Numbered from the stretch's first letter, positions 7,769 through 16,549 are shown. The stretch: DNA of 64,000 nt from ZC4RG35 sp036375695 (GCA_036375695.1 DASVBU010000033.1:1-64000); one strand, 5' to 3'. Numbers and translations are program-made. Notes: a model not told the origin generated them from the letters alone.

Positions 7769-9005
7769 CCGGCAGCTCGTCTTCCGGCGTCCAGGTGCGC
7801 GGACTGTCGTCCACAGGGCGGAGCACGAGCCAGGACACCGCCACCAGAAGGCCGAGCACACCCATGGCTGCGCTCCGGCCCCAGCCGGCGACATCGACCA
7901 CCAGCGCCCAGAGCAGCGGGCCCAGGATGGTGGCGAACCTCCCGACGGTGGCGTAGAGGCCATAGAACTCGCCGAGATGGCGGGGCGGCGAGATCCGGGT
8001 CATCACCACGCGGTCGGCGCTCCATGTGGCTCCGAGCGCGATACCCCCGACCGGGCCGAGCGCCCACGCCAGTGACCTCACCCCGCTGACACCCGCGATC
8101 ACCACGGCCGCCAGACCGACCACCCAGATCACCAGCACGACTCGGAGCAGGCGGATCGGGGAGACGCGGTCGAGGAGCCGCGCCGCCACCAGACCGCCCG
8201 CGATGGCGGCAGCGATGGCCGTTGCCAGGAGGAGGCTGACGTCGACACTGGTCATGCCCAGCTCCTCCATGACGTAGCGGGCGAGGAAGCCGGCCAGGAG
8301 CGTGTTGATGGCGTCGGTGTAGAGGAATCGGCCGACGAGGAACCGGGTGACGCCTTCGTACCGGCGGGCCGTCTTCCACGAGTCGACGACCCGGCGCATC
8401 ACCTCCATCAAGCCGGGCGGGGCCGCCGGGCCGGGATGTGGTCGTTCGACGATGAACGCGAATGCGGGTATGGCGAAGACCAGGAAGGCGATGGCCAGCG
8501 TGCGGAAGGTGCCGGCGAACCCCCAGTCCAGCACCTCGAACGCGATGAGGCCGATGCCGAGCCCGATGAACGAGCCCACGTAGCCCATGCCCACGCCGAG
8601 ACCCGACACCCAGCCGCGGTTGTGTGGTGTGCTCACCTCGACGATGAGAGCGTCGTAGACCACGGAACCGGTGTTGACGCCGACGATTGCGACGAACAGG
8701 AGAACCAGCGTCAACGGCTCCGGCCCGGTGTCCAGGAAGAATGTCGCCGCCACCGCGACGAGCGTGGTGGCGCGGAGGGCGGGGAGACGGACGCCGGTGG
8801 CGTCGGTGCGGGCACCGACCCACGGGGCCAGGAAGACCACCACGATCGCCGCCGCCACCTGCACCGCGGCCAGGTGGCTGTCGGGACGGTCGACGACACC
8901 GAGCCAGTCGGGGACGTAGAGCCCGACCACCCCGAGGGCGAAGATGGTGTTGGCCAGGTCATAGATGACCCAGGACCAGACGGAGCGCCGTCCGGGTCGG
9001 TTCAC
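7737..9005 (-). CDS. MFS transporter, UMF1/Atg22-like family
   Basis: 422 residues with about 12 hydrophobic helices. The N-terminal signature VWSWVIYDLANTIFA is characteristic of the UMF1 (vacuole effluxer Atg22-like) branch of the major facilitator superfamily. A cytoplasmic loop with RPHPGPAAPPGL separates the two six-helix halves. The substrate is unknown; efflux or amino-acid release is known for a few relatives. The start codon is only 7 nt downstream of the alcohol dehydrogenase stop, so the two are probably co-transcribed. Confidence 0.8.
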   Translation of the reverse strand: MNRPGRRSVWSWVIYDLANTIFALGVVGLYVPDWLGVVDRPDSHLAAVQVAAAIVVVFLAPWVGARTDATGVRLPALRATTLVAVAATFFLDTGPEPLTLVLLFVAIVGVNTGSVVYDALIVEVSTPHNRGWVSGLGVGMGYVGSFIGLGIGLIAFEVLDWGFAGTFRTLAIAFLVFAIPAFAFIVERPHPGPAAPPGLMEVMRRVVDSWKTARRYEGVTRFLVGRFLYTDAINTLLAGFLARYVMEELGMTSVDVSLLLATAIAAAIAGGLVAARLLDRVSPIRLLRVVLVIWVVGLAAVVIAGVSGVRSLAWALGPVGGIALGATWSADRVVMTRISPPRHLGEFYGLYATVGRFATILGPLLWALVVDVAGWGRSAAMGVLGLLVAVSWLVLRPVDDSPRTWTPEDELPVRDSPGGSRT

Positions 9006-9012
9006 GACGGCC

Positions 9013-10089
9013 TCAGAAGGTGACGGCGACGGAGATCAGTTCCTCCCGCCCGAGCAGGCCGGCGGCGGCCTGCATCGCCCTGGAGACCTCGGACAGGGGG
9101 AACTGATGGGACACGAGATCGTCGATCCTGGGATCCGACTCGAGTTGGGAGGTGGCCCACTGGTAGCCGATCAAGGTGGAGCCGATGGCCCCTCGGAGAG
9201 TGAGCTGCTTGGCCACGAGGACGTCGGAGAGGAAATGGAGGGCGCGATTCCCCTTGGTGGACGCGAGGATGACCCGGCCGCCGGTCCTCACCAGGTCGAG
9301 GGCCGTGAAGAGGGCCTCGGGATCGTCGGACGTGACGTCGATGACCACATCCGGCCGGCGGCCGAGGTTGGACGCGATCTCCGCCGACACGTCGTCCTTC
9401 TCGGCATCGATGGCGACGTCGGCACCGAGCTTCAAGGCCAGCTCGAGTCGATCCTTGTCGTGGGACAGCCCGGTGATGCCCACCCAGTTGGCCCCCGCGG
9501 CCTTGGCGGCGATGAGACAGGCGAGGCCACGGGGCCCGGGACCGAGGATGAGCACGTTCTCACCCGGTTGAAGGGCGGGCAGTTCGACCGCCCACGTGTA
9601 GCCGGTGGCCAGGGGATGGACGAAGGTGGCCACCTCGGCGGGCACGTCGTCGGTCACCGGGTGGAGACGGGCGTTGGGGTCGATGTACACGTACTCCGCC
9701 ATGCCGCCCCAGAGACCCGGCGGCTCGACCGAGGGGATCATCCCGTAGGAGTTGGTCGGCTTGCGCCCGGAGCAGGTGGACAGGTTGAGCTTGCAGCGGG
9801 CGCAGATGCCGCATCTGATCCGCGGCTCGATGACCACCCGGGATCCGATCGGGTAGGGGATGCTCGGTCCCTTGACCGCGATCCGGCCCACGATCTGGTG
9901 GCCGGGGATGACCGGGTAGATGACCTCAGGGGCTTCGCCCTTCCACATCTGGACGTCGGAACCGGAGATCCCGGTGGCCTCCACGGCGAGCCAGCCACCT
10001 TCCTCGGTTGGAGTCAGATCGAGGGTTGTCGGCGCGAAGTGGCGCGGCTCCACGAGCAGCATGGCCCTTGCATGACGCCCAAGCTCCAT
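9013..10089 (-). CDS. Zinc-binding alcohol dehydrogenase family protein
   Basis: 358 residues of the medium-chain dehydrogenase/reductase family. The ligand arrangement includes the GHQIVGRI segment with catalytic-zinc His, a structural-zinc lobe with Cys residues in IRCGICARCKLNLSTC, and a Rossmann nucleotide-binding site (VLILGPGPRGLACL). The usual catalytic Cys of 'CGSD' is replaced by SGSD (ATGISGSDVQMW), which may weaken zinc binding. I chose the ATG at 10089 because a TACACT -10 box lies 8 nt upstream; earlier codons are possible but unsupported. It likely oxidises a secondary alcohol or threonine-like substrate; the identity is unresolved. Confidence 0.8.
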   Translation of the reverse strand: MELGRHARAMLLVEPRHFAPTTLDLTPTEEGGWLAVEATGISGSDVQMWKGEAPEVIYPVIPGHQIVGRIAVKGPSIPYPIGSRVVIEPRIRCGICARCKLNLSTCSGRKPTNSYGMIPSVEPPGLWGGMAEYVYIDPNARLHPVTDDVPAEVATFVHPLATGYTWAVELPALQPGENVLILGPGPRGLACLIAAKAAGANWVGITGLSHDKDRLELALKLGADVAIDAEKDDVSAEIASNLGRRPDVVIDVTSDDPEALFTALDLVRTGGRVILASTKGNRALHFLSDVLVAKQLTLRGAIGSTLIGYQWATSQLESDPRIDDLVSHQFPLSEVSRAMQAAAGLLGREELISVAVTF

Positions 10090-10121
10090 CGCCAGCGAGT
10101 GTAAACCCGCCTGGCGTGGGC

Positions 10122-11306
10122 TCAATTCGAGGCGAGGAGTTCCGTGATCGCGTTCATGCCCCTCTCGATCTCGGCCTCGCTGGTGGCGTAGGAGAGGCGG
10201 ATGTGACCGGGCACCCCGAACGACTCACCCGAAACGGTGGCGACTCCGGCATCCTCCAGGATCGCCATCACCAGATCGTCGGTCGTGGCGAAGCGGTCGC
10301 CGAGATGGGCCTCGACGTTGGGGAACACGTAGAAGGCGCCCTCCGGCTCGCGGCACGACACGCCGGGGATGGCGACGACGAGCTCGTACATCATCCTCCG
10401 TCGGCGATCGAAGGCCTCCCGCATCGTGGCCACCGTGTCCTGGGGGCCCGTCAGGGCGGCGATGGCGGCCTGCTGCGAGACGTTGGAGACGTTCCCCGTG
10501 GCGTGGGACTGGAACCGTTCGGCGGCGCCCACGATGTCCGGCGGGGCGATCGCCCATCCCACCCGCCAACCGGTCATGGCGTAGCTCTTGGCCACCCCGT
10601 TGACCAGGACCAACCGGTCGAGGTCGCCACCGTTGGCCGCGATCGACGGGGCGGCCTCGGGGTAGGAATAGGCGAGACGCTGGTAGATCTCGTCGGAGAT
10701 GACCCAGATCCGGTTGGTGGTCGCCCACTCGGCCACCGAGGCGAGCTCTTCATCGGAGTAGACGGAGCCCGAAGGGTTGTTCGGGGAGACCAGGATCATT
10801 CCCTTGGTCGCCCCGGTGCGGGCGCGATCCAGATCATCCGGCGTGACCTTGAACCCTGTCTCCGCCGACGACGGGACGGGGACCGGGGTCGCACCGGCGA
10901 GGCCGATCGCCGCCGGGTAGGTGACCCAGTACGGCGCGGGCACGAGGACCTCGTCGCCGGGATCGAAAAGGGCGGCGCAGATGTCGAAGATCGCCTGCTT
11001 GGCGCCATTGGTGACTATCACCTGCGAGGCGTCGACCTCGACGCCCGAGAAGCGCCCTGTGTTCTCGGCGATCGCCTCCCGGAGGGCCGGCAGGCCGGCG
11101 TTCTGGCTGTACTTGTGGTTGGCCGGGTCGTAGATGGCCCGGGACGCCGCGGCCAGGATGTGCTCCGGTGTGGGGAAGTCGGGCTCGCCGGCTGCGAACG
11201 AGATGATGTCGCGCCCCTGGGCCCTGAGCTCGCGGGCGCGGGCGCTCATGGCCAGAGTGGCCGAGCCGGGGAGCCCGGCCAATCGAGCGGAGACCCGGTC
11301 CGTCAA
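10122..11306 (-). CDS. Class I PLP aminotransferase (aspartate aminotransferase-like)
   Basis: 394 residues, full length for fold-type I subgroup Ib aminotransferases. Motifs include the AAGEPDFPTP N-terminal segment, the YSQNAGLPALREAI block, VSPNNPSG with the cofactor-binding Asn, SDEIYQ, and the PLP lysine in VAKSYAMTGWRVGW. These match bacterial aspartate/prephenate aminotransferases. Initiation is apparently at TTG (11306), 6 nt after the stop of the upstream repeat protein gene, so expression is probably coupled to it. It likely transfers amino groups between aspartate or aromatic amino acids and 2-oxoglutarate. Confidence 0.85.
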   Translation of the reverse strand: MTDRVSARLAGLPGSATLAMSARARELRAQGRDIISFAAGEPDFPTPEHILAAASRAIYDPANHKYSQNAGLPALREAIAENTGRFSGVEVDASQVIVTNGAKQAIFDICAALFDPGDEVLVPAPYWVTYPAAIGLAGATPVPVPSSAETGFKVTPDDLDRARTGATKGMILVSPNNPSGSVYSDEELASVAEWATTNRIWVISDEIYQRLAYSYPEAAPSIAANGGDLDRLVLVNGVAKSYAMTGWRVGWAIAPPDIVGAAERFQSHATGNVSNVSQQAAIAALTGPQDTVATMREAFDRRRRMMYELVVAIPGVSCREPEGAFYVFPNVEAHLGDRFATTDDLVMAILEDAGVATVSGESFGVPGHIRLSYATSEAEIERGMNAITELLASN

Positions 11307-11312
11307 GACGGC

Positions 11313-11768
11313 TCAGCCCTCGGTGGCGTCTTCCACCGCGTCGGCGGCCGCCTCCTTGGCCTCCTCGGCGGCGTCCGCCATGGCCTCCTTGGCCTCGCTC
11401 GCGGCCTCGGTGGCGGTTTCGGCGACGTCGCTCATGGCGTCGGCGGCGGCGTCCTGGGCCTCGGCTGCTGCTTCCGGCATCCCCTCGCCGGCCTCAGATG
11501 CGGCTTCCTCGGCACCGGACACCTTCTCCTTGATGGTCTCGGCCACGTCGGCTGCCGCTTCCTTGGCCTTCTCCACGTAGGGAGCGGCCTTCTCGGCCAT
11601 GTCCTCCACGGCTTCCTTGGCCTTCTCCACGTAGGGGGCGGCCTTCTCCGCCATCTCGGCCGCGGTTTCCTTTGCCTTCTCCATGTACGGGGCCGCCTTC
11701 TCGGCCGCCTCGCTGGCGGTCTCCTTGGCAGTGCCGAACCACTTCTTCAGCGTGTCCATGAACCCCAT
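11313..11768 (-). CDS. Ala/Glu/Lys-rich amphipathic repeat protein (LEA/apolipoprotein-like)
   Basis: 151 residues of very low complexity. After a short start (MGFMDTLKKWFG) come three tandem 18-residue units built on AEKAAPY(M/V)EKAKE, which are also visible as 54-bp DNA repeats at roughly 11555-11720. An acidic Ala/Glu/Asp-rich tail follows. An 18-residue period equals five turns of alpha helix, so the protein should form a long amphipathic helix with one apolar and one charged face, as in late-embryogenesis-abundant and apolipoprotein-like proteins. An AGAAAGGAC ribosome binding site and an upstream TAGGCT box are present. A desiccation, osmotic-stress or membrane-coating role is inference. 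Confidence 0.7.
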   Translation of the reverse strand: MGFMDTLKKWFGTAKETASEAAEKAAPYMEKAKETAAEMAEKAAPYVEKAKEAVEDMAEKAAPYVEKAKEAAADVAETIKEKVSGAEEAASEAGEGMPEAAAEAQDAAADAMSDVAETATEAASEAKEAMADAAEEAKEAAADAVEDATEG

Positions 11769-11815
11769 TGCCGTCCTTTCTCCGGAGGCGTGAGCCTAAT
11801 GCGGCGGCCCTTGGA

Positions 11816-12589
11816 CTAATAGCGGTAGCGGTCGACGACGCGGCCGAAGGAGTCGATGACGAGGACGACGTCGCCACCGTTGTTCCACACCGGGCTGTGT
11901 CCCGGTACCCAGCCCGGATCGGCGCTGGTCACCGTGACCGTCTCGCCGGGTGCCAGTACCGTCCCGGGCGGGAACGTGAAACGGTGGAGCGACGACTCGT
12001 CACGGATCCTCCAGCCGGCGACGTCGACCGGCGTGTCACTCTCGTTGGCCAGCACCACGCGCTCTCCGGCGAGATCCTCCTCGTCCGGCCCCGGAGGGTC
12101 GAAGGACAGGTCGACTACCCGGATCGGGGGAATCGGTCCGTGCGCGTCGCAGGCATCGGGTGCCCAGAGCCCGATCCGTTCCGCGTAGGCCTGCTCCTCG
12201 GCCTCGAGCAGTGTGTGATCCTCCCCGGCGCTGGTGGCGATGGCGAGACCGGCCGACACCAGGGCCAGGTTGAGCCACACGCCATCCGAGTGGACCTGCA
12301 CCAGGCTGCGGTCGAACTGGTCCGTGCCGGTCACGCCGACATCCACCGTCGTTCCCTCGATGCCGTCTGCGAGCCAGTCCCGAGCCTCGTCGTAGCCGCA
12401 CTCGCCCCGGTCGGGGGCGTTGACCCCGTCGAGCCGGTAGCGCCTGGCACCGGACTCGAAGGTGTCGCCATCGATGACGGCTTCGACCGTCACCGTGTCA
12501 CTCCCGGTGTCCGACGCCGACGTGGGGGTGCGCCCCGGGTCGGCGGAGCACGCCGCCACCAGGAGCACGGCGAGGAAGGCGAGACGCAT
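11816..12589 (-). CDS. Secreted nuclease lipoprotein: thermonuclease-like domain plus lamin-tail domain
   Basis: 257 residues. The N-terminus is a lipoprotein signal (LAVLLVAAC lipobox, Cys about residue 14). Residues ~30-150 form a staphylococcal-nuclease-like domain: VIDGDTF with the metal Asp, RLDGVNAPDRGECG with Arg and Glu, and DRSLVQV with the second active-site Arg. The last ~100 residues (VVLANESDTPVDVAGWRIRD and HRFTFPPGTVLAPGET) fit a lamin-tail domain, often found on secreted bacterial nucleases. The protein should act outside the membrane, on DNA or RNA. A TACGCT box lies 7 nt before the ATG. Confidence 0.78.
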   Translation of the reverse strand: MRLAFLAVLLVAACSADPGRTPTSASDTGSDTVTVEAVIDGDTFESGARRYRLDGVNAPDRGECGYDEARDWLADGIEGTTVDVGVTGTDQFDRSLVQVHSDGVWLNLALVSAGLAIATSAGEDHTLLEAEEQAYAERIGLWAPDACDAHGPIPPIRVVDLSFDPPGPDEEDLAGERVVLANESDTPVDVAGWRIRDESSLHRFTFPPGTVLAPGETVTVTSADPGWVPGHSPVWNNGGDVVLVIDSFGRVVDRYRY

Positions 12590-12596
12590 CGGGGAG

Positions 12597-12656
12597 AGCG
12601 TACGGCGGATGACGATGCCTGCCGCAGCCCTACTAGTGGATGACCCTGTCTAGCCT
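12597..12656. promoter_or_regulatory. Divergent promoters for nuclease lipoprotein and sugar-dehydrogenase-like lipoprotein
   Basis: TACGCT on the minus strand (12602-12597) is 7 nt from the nuclease ATG. TAGCCT on the plus strand (12651-12656) is 6 nt from the ATG at 12663. Both fit the leaderless pattern seen across the window. Confidence 0.5.
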
Positions 12657-12662
12657 GCGCCG

Positions 12663-13844
12663 ATGAGGCGTCTCGCTGTCGTCCTGCTCGCCGGTGCCCT
12701 GTTCGCCTGCACGTCGGGGGGCGACGGCTCCACCACCAGCACCGCCGCTCCCACCACCTCTACGCCGTCGACCACCGAGCCGGCACCGACCACGACGACG
12801 ACGCCAGGGCCGGAGCCGACCATCCCCGAGCTCCAGGGGCTCGCCTACGAGAAGGTCGCCGACCTCGCCTTCCCGGTCCAGGTGGTGGCTCGTCCGGGTG
12901 AGATGCTCCTCTTCGTGGTGCTCAAGGGTGGTGTCGTCCTCGTCCTCGACCTGAGCACCGGAGAGTTCCGCGACGAGCCCTACCTCGACATCTCCGACCG
13001 GGTCCGCAACTCCGGCGAGCAGGGCCTCCTCGCCATGGCGCTCCACCCGACGGATCCGTCGCGGGTCTTCGTCCACTACTCCGGCCGTGACGGTCGGACC
13101 GTTGTCTCGGAGTTCACCCAGATCGCACCGGACGCCGCCGACCCGGGGAGCGAGCGGATCATCTTCGAGCATCCCCAGCCCGCTCCCAACCACAACGGGG
13201 GAATGATCCAGTTCACCCCCGACGGGACCCTTCTCCTCGGTCTCGGGGACGGCGGTGGCGCCAACGACCAGTTCGGGAACGGCCAGGACCCGGACACCCT
13301 GTTGGGCGGTCTCGTCGAGCTGGACGTGGACGGCGACTTCGAGCCCCGTCTCTACGCCATGGGTCTGCGCAACCCGTGGCGGTTCTGGATCGACGAGGGT
13401 CTGATCTACATCGCCGACGTCGGCCAGAACCAGTACGAGGAGGTGAACGTTGCCCCGCTCGAGCCGGGCCACAACTTCGGTTGGTCCGAGTGGGAGGGTC
13501 TCCACTGCTTCCGCTCCGAGACCTGCAGCGAAGAGGGATTCGTGATGCCGGTCCTCGAGGTCTCACACGGCGACGGCGGGACCTGCTCCATCACCGGCGG
13601 TGTGGTGTATCGGGGTGAGCAGATCTTCGAGTTCGACGGGCACTACTTCTACTCCGACTATTGCGGGTCGTACCTCCGAAGCTTCAGGTACCAAGACGGC
13701 GAGGTTGTGGACGCCACGGACTGGACCGACCAGGTCGGCCGCACCGACGGGGGAGTGTCGGGCTTCGGCATGGACGGCATCGGTCAGATGTACGTCACGT
13801 CGGCCAACGCCCTGTATCGGGTGATCGGGGTCAGGGGCGGCTGA
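12663..13844 (+). CDS. PQQ-type glucose/sorbosone dehydrogenase-like lipoprotein
   Basis: 393 residues. It has a lipoprotein signal (VVLLAGALFAC, Cys 16), then a Ser/Thr/Pro linker of about 35 residues, then a six-bladed beta-propeller of the glucose/sorbosone dehydrogenase family (soluble glucose dehydrogenase, YliI, HHIP-like). Typical motifs are SGEQGLLAMALHP, PNHNGGMIQF with the catalytic-type His, GLRNPWRFW with the conserved Arg, IADVGQNQYEE and GHNFGW. It would oxidise sugars or other polyols outside the cell with PQQ. No PQQ synthesis gene is visible here, and many relatives have no known activity. Confidence 0.82.
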   Translation: MRRLAVVLLAGALFACTSGGDGSTTSTAAPTTSTPSTTEPAPTTTTTPGPEPTIPELQGLAYEKVADLAFPVQVVARPGEMLLFVVLKGGVVLVLDLSTGEFRDEPYLDISDRVRNSGEQGLLAMALHPTDPSRVFVHYSGRDGRTVVSEFTQIAPDAADPGSERIIFEHPQPAPNHNGGMIQFTPDGTLLLGLGDGGGANDQFGNGQDPDTLLGGLVELDVDGDFEPRLYAMGLRNPWRFWIDEGLIYIADVGQNQYEEVNVAPLEPGHNFGWSEWEGLHCFRSETCSEEGFVMPVLEVSHGDGGTCSITGGVVYRGEQIFEFDGHYFYSDYCGSYLRSFRYQDGEVVDATDWTDQVGRTDGGVSGFGMDGIGQMYVTSANALYRVIGVRGG

Positions 13845-13866
13845 GACCGGCGATAATCTCGCCGCG

Positions 13867-14286
13867 ATGGCCACGCTGTTCACCAGGATCATCGACGGCG
13901 AGATCCCAGGCACCTTCGTCTGGCGGGACGACCGGGCGGTGGCGTTCCTCTCCATCAATCCTTTGCGCCCGGGTCACGTCCTCGTCGTCCCCAGAGACGA
14001 GGTCGATCACTGGCTCGACTGCCCGTCCGACCTCCGGGCCCATCTCATGGAGGTGGCGGCCGAGATCGGGCAAGCGCTCCAGGACGTCTATCGCCCCGCC
14101 AAGGTGGGCCTGATGATCGCCGGTCTCGAGGTGCCCCACCTCCACATACATCTGGTGCCCATCGACCATGTCCACGACATGGACTTCTCGAACGCCCGTC
14201 CGGCCGAGCGAGATGAGCTCGAGACCGAGGCGGCGCGCATCCGGGACGCCCTCACCGAGAGGGGCGCAAGGGGCGTCAGCTCCTAG
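13867..14286 (+). CDS. HIT family protein (histidine triad nucleotide hydrolase/transferase)
   Basis: 139 residues with the family signature HLHIHLVP at about 99-106, where the middle His is the nucleophile that attacks nucleotide alpha-phosphates. The N-terminus (FTRIIDGEIPGTFVWRDD and SINPLRPGHVLVVPR) is standard HIT. It probably hydrolyses adenosine phosphoramidate or AP4A-type nucleotides. A TAATCT box lies 7 nt before the ATG. Its stop overlaps the GTG of the following transporter by 1 nt. Confidence 0.88.
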   Translation: MATLFTRIIDGEIPGTFVWRDDRAVAFLSINPLRPGHVLVVPRDEVDHWLDCPSDLRAHLMEVAAEIGQALQDVYRPAKVGLMIAGLEVPHLHIHLVPIDHVHDMDFSNARPAERDELETEAARIRDALTERGARGVSS

Positions 14287-15116
14287 TGGGTGTCCTGCTC
14301 GGGGGACTCACCTCCCTCCTCTACGGTGTCGGCGACTTCATCGGCGGGCAGGCCAGCCGGAGATCCCCGGCGCCTGCGGTGGTCCTCGGCGCCGGGTTCA
14401 TCACACTCCCGCTGATCACGGTGGCGTCCCTGATCGTGGGCGGGGAGGCCACCGCCCCCGATTGGATCGCCGGCGGCGCAGCCGGTTTCTGCGGCGCGGT
14501 CGGTCTGATCCTCCTCTTCGCCGGCCTGGCGCGTGGCCGGGCCGCCAGTGTCGCTCCCGTGGCCGCCGCCGTGGGTGCTTCGGTGCCCGTCGTCGCCGGG
14601 GTGATCCTCGGAGAGCGGCCGTCCGCCCTGGCCTGGACTGGGGTGGTCATCGCCATCCCGGCGATCGTCTTCTGCTCCTGGGCGCCGGATCACGGGCATC
14701 TGAAGGGTGGGGGCGTCGCCTACGGGCTCGGCGCCGGATCGCTCTTCGGCGCGTACACCGTGGTCATCTCCCGCACCGCCGAGGCGTCCGGCCTCCTGCC
14801 CCTGATCCCGGCACGGGCCGCATTCGTGGTCGTGATGCTGATCCTCGCCGCGGGCGGGGTGTGGAAACTCTCCGCGGTCAGGAACGTCCCCAGAGGGCTG
14901 GTGGCGGCCCACGGTGTCCTCGACGTCGCGGGAAACGTCACACTGCTCCTCGCCCTCCGTTTGGGCTCGCTGGTGGCGGTGTCCATCGCCTCGTCCGCGT
15001 ACCCGGCGGTGACGGTCGCCCTGGCGCGTCTGGTCAACGGGGAGGTGCTGCGCAGGATCCAGGTTGCCGGCGTCGGTCTCGCCCTCACGGCCCTGATCCT
15101 CATCGCATTGGGCTAA
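14286..15116 (+). CDS. EamA/DMT-family transporter
   Basis: 276 residues with ten predicted membrane helices arranged as two five-helix EamA repeats; the second begins around GVAYGLGAGSLFGAYTVVISR. Landmarks are FAGLARGRAASVAPVAA and a PVVAGVILGERPS segment in the first half and SSAYPAVTVALARLVNGE in the second, the usual '...E' end of helix 4/9 in drug/metabolite exporters. It starts with GTG sharing one base with the HIT stop (TAGTG), so it is coupled to that gene. The substrate is unknown. Confidence 0.8.
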   Translation: MGVLLGGLTSLLYGVGDFIGGQASRRSPAPAVVLGAGFITLPLITVASLIVGGEATAPDWIAGGAAGFCGAVGLILLFAGLARGRAASVAPVAAAVGASVPVVAGVILGERPSALAWTGVVIAIPAIVFCSWAPDHGHLKGGGVAYGLGAGSLFGAYTVVISRTAEASGLLPLIPARAAFVVVMLILAAGGVWKLSAVRNVPRGLVAAHGVLDVAGNVTLLLALRLGSLVAVSIASSAYPAVTVALARLVNGEVLRRIQVAGVGLALTALILIALG

Positions 15117-15159
15117 CTTCGGCGGCCTCGGCCGGGTCAGACACCCAGAGGAGGACGAA

Positions 15160-15732
15160 ATGACCACAGCCGTACTCGCCCAGCGCGCCCTTCGCTCCAG
15201 CAAGGTCGTATCCGTTGCCCTTGTCGTTGCAGCCGCGGCGCTGACCGCGCTCGCCGCCCAGTGGCGCATCCATCTCCCGTTCACCCCGGTCCCGATCACC
15301 GGCCAGACATTCGCCGTGCTGTTCACCGGCGCCGCTCTCGGCTGGCGTCTCGGTATGGCCGGCCAGGTGCTCTACATGGCCGCAGGGATCGCCGGTCTCC
15401 CGGTGTTCACCGATGCCAGTTCGGGTTGGGAGGTGATGACCGGCGCCACCGGCGGCTACATCGTCGGCTTCGTCTTCGCCGCCGCCCTCGTCGGCTGGGC
15501 CGCCGAGCGCGGTCACGACCGGCGATTCGGCTCGACGGTGATGGCGTTCCTGGTCGGTTCGGCCGTGATCTACCTCTTCGGGGTCATCGGCCTGATGGCC
15601 GCGACCGGGTTCGCGCTGCCCGAGGCGATCGATCGCGGTGTGACGCCGTTCCTCGTCGGAGACCTGGTGAAGGCGGTGGTGGCCGGCGCGATCCTGCCCG
15701 GAGCCTGGCGGCTCCTCGGGGAGCGCAAGTAG
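15160..15732 (+). CDS. bioY: BioY family biotin transporter (S component)
   Basis: 190 residues with six membrane helices. The conserved BioY features are the PVPITGQTFAVLFTGAALGWRLG stretch in helices 1-2, the YMAAGIAGLPVF segment, and VTPFLVGDLVKAVVAGA near the end, where the Asp/Lys lie. BioY binds biotin and works alone or with the ECF energising module, which is not in this window. A good ribosome binding site (AGAGGAGGA) precedes the ATG at 15160. No biotin synthesis gene is visible nearby, which is consistent with biotin uptake, but that cannot be concluded from one window. Confidence 0.88.
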   Translation: MTTAVLAQRALRSSKVVSVALVVAAAALTALAAQWRIHLPFTPVPITGQTFAVLFTGAALGWRLGMAGQVLYMAAGIAGLPVFTDASSGWEVMTGATGGYIVGFVFAAALVGWAAERGHDRRFGSTVMAFLVGSAVIYLFGVIGLMAATGFALPEAIDRGVTPFLVGDLVKAVVAGAILPGAWRLLGERK

Positions 15733-15742
15733 CCTCGACCCC

Positions 15743-16549
15743 GTGGACTTCGGGAAGTACGGCGCCTGGCGCCGCATCAACGAGTGGTCATCCGAGGCCG
15801 CCACTGCGGTGGAGGAGATGGGCTACGGCGCCATCTGGGCCGGGGGCTCGCCATCGGCCGACCTCGAGGCGGTGGAGGCCCTCCTGGCGGCGACCCGTGT
15901 GGTGCCGGTGGCGACCGGGATCGTCAACATGTGGCGCGCCGACCCGGAGGAGGTGGCGCGCTCGTATCACCGCATCGAGTCCAGGCACCCGGGGCGGTTC
16001 TACCTTGGTCTCGGCATCGGCCACCCCGAGTCGACCAGTGAGTATCAGCGGCCATTCGACAAGATGGTCGAGTACCTGGACCGGGTGGAGGCAGCCGGTG
16101 TCCCCGGCGACCGGGTCATCCTGGCGGCGTTGGGCCCGAAGGTCCTCCGTCTCGCCGCGCGGCGCACGTTCGGGGCCCATCCGTACTTCACCACTCCGCG
16201 GCACACGCACATGGCGCGGGAGGTGATGGGCCCGGATGCGTTCCTGGCCCCCGAGCACAAGGTCGTATTCCCACCCGACGCATGGGAGGAGCTCGCCCGT
16301 CCCAATGTCGCCCGCTATCTGCGGTTGGAGAACTACCGGGCGAACCTGCGCCGGGAGGGCTGGGACGAGTCGGACCTGGAGGGGAGCGATCGGCTCACGG
16401 AGGCCTTGGTGCTCCGCGGCGATCCCCAGACCGTGGCCGCTTCCCTGGCCGGGCATCTCGAGGCGGGCGCGGACCACGTCTGTGTCCAGGTGCTGGGAGA
16501 CGACCCGGTCCCCGGCTACTCGCAGCTGGCGTCAGCCCTGTTCGGCTGA
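15743..16549 (+). CDS. LLM-class F420-dependent oxidoreductase
   Basis: 268 residues of the luciferase-like monooxygenase superfamily, in the actinobacterial F420-dependent branch. The features are the N-terminal barrel strand YGAIWAGGSPS, a TGIVNMW segment, and FYLGLGIGHPE, the phosphate-binding 'GxGxG'-type stretch typical of F420 users, with a C-terminal DHVCVQVLGDD strand. It probably transfers hydride from F420H2 to an unknown substrate, and its presence supports F420 use by the host. A TAGCCT box sits 7 nt before the GTG start. The 3' end overlaps the convergent Nudix gene by 18 nt. Confidence 0.8.
   Translation: MDFGKYGAWRRINEWSSEAATAVEEMGYGAIWAGGSPSADLEAVEALLAATRVVPVATGIVNMWRADPEEVARSYHRIESRHPGRFYLGLGIGHPESTSEYQRPFDKMVEYLDRVEAAGVPGDRVILAALGPKVLRLAARRTFGAHPYFTTPRHTHMAREVMGPDAFLAPEHKVVFPPDAWEELARPNVARYLRLENYRANLRREGWDESDLEGSDRLTEALVLRGDPQTVAASLAGHLEAGADHVCVQVLGDDPVPGYSQLASALFG

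Noticed and set aside
11555..11720. Possible CRISPR-like or minisatellite array
   Set aside because: The 54-bp repetition is in frame with an amphipathic-helix protein and there are no unique spacers of constant length.
10008..11819. 603-residue open frame on the plus strand
   Set aside because: It is the antisense of the aminotransferase and repeat-protein genes; its Gly/Leu/His-rich repeats are simply the complement of the Ala/Glu repeats.
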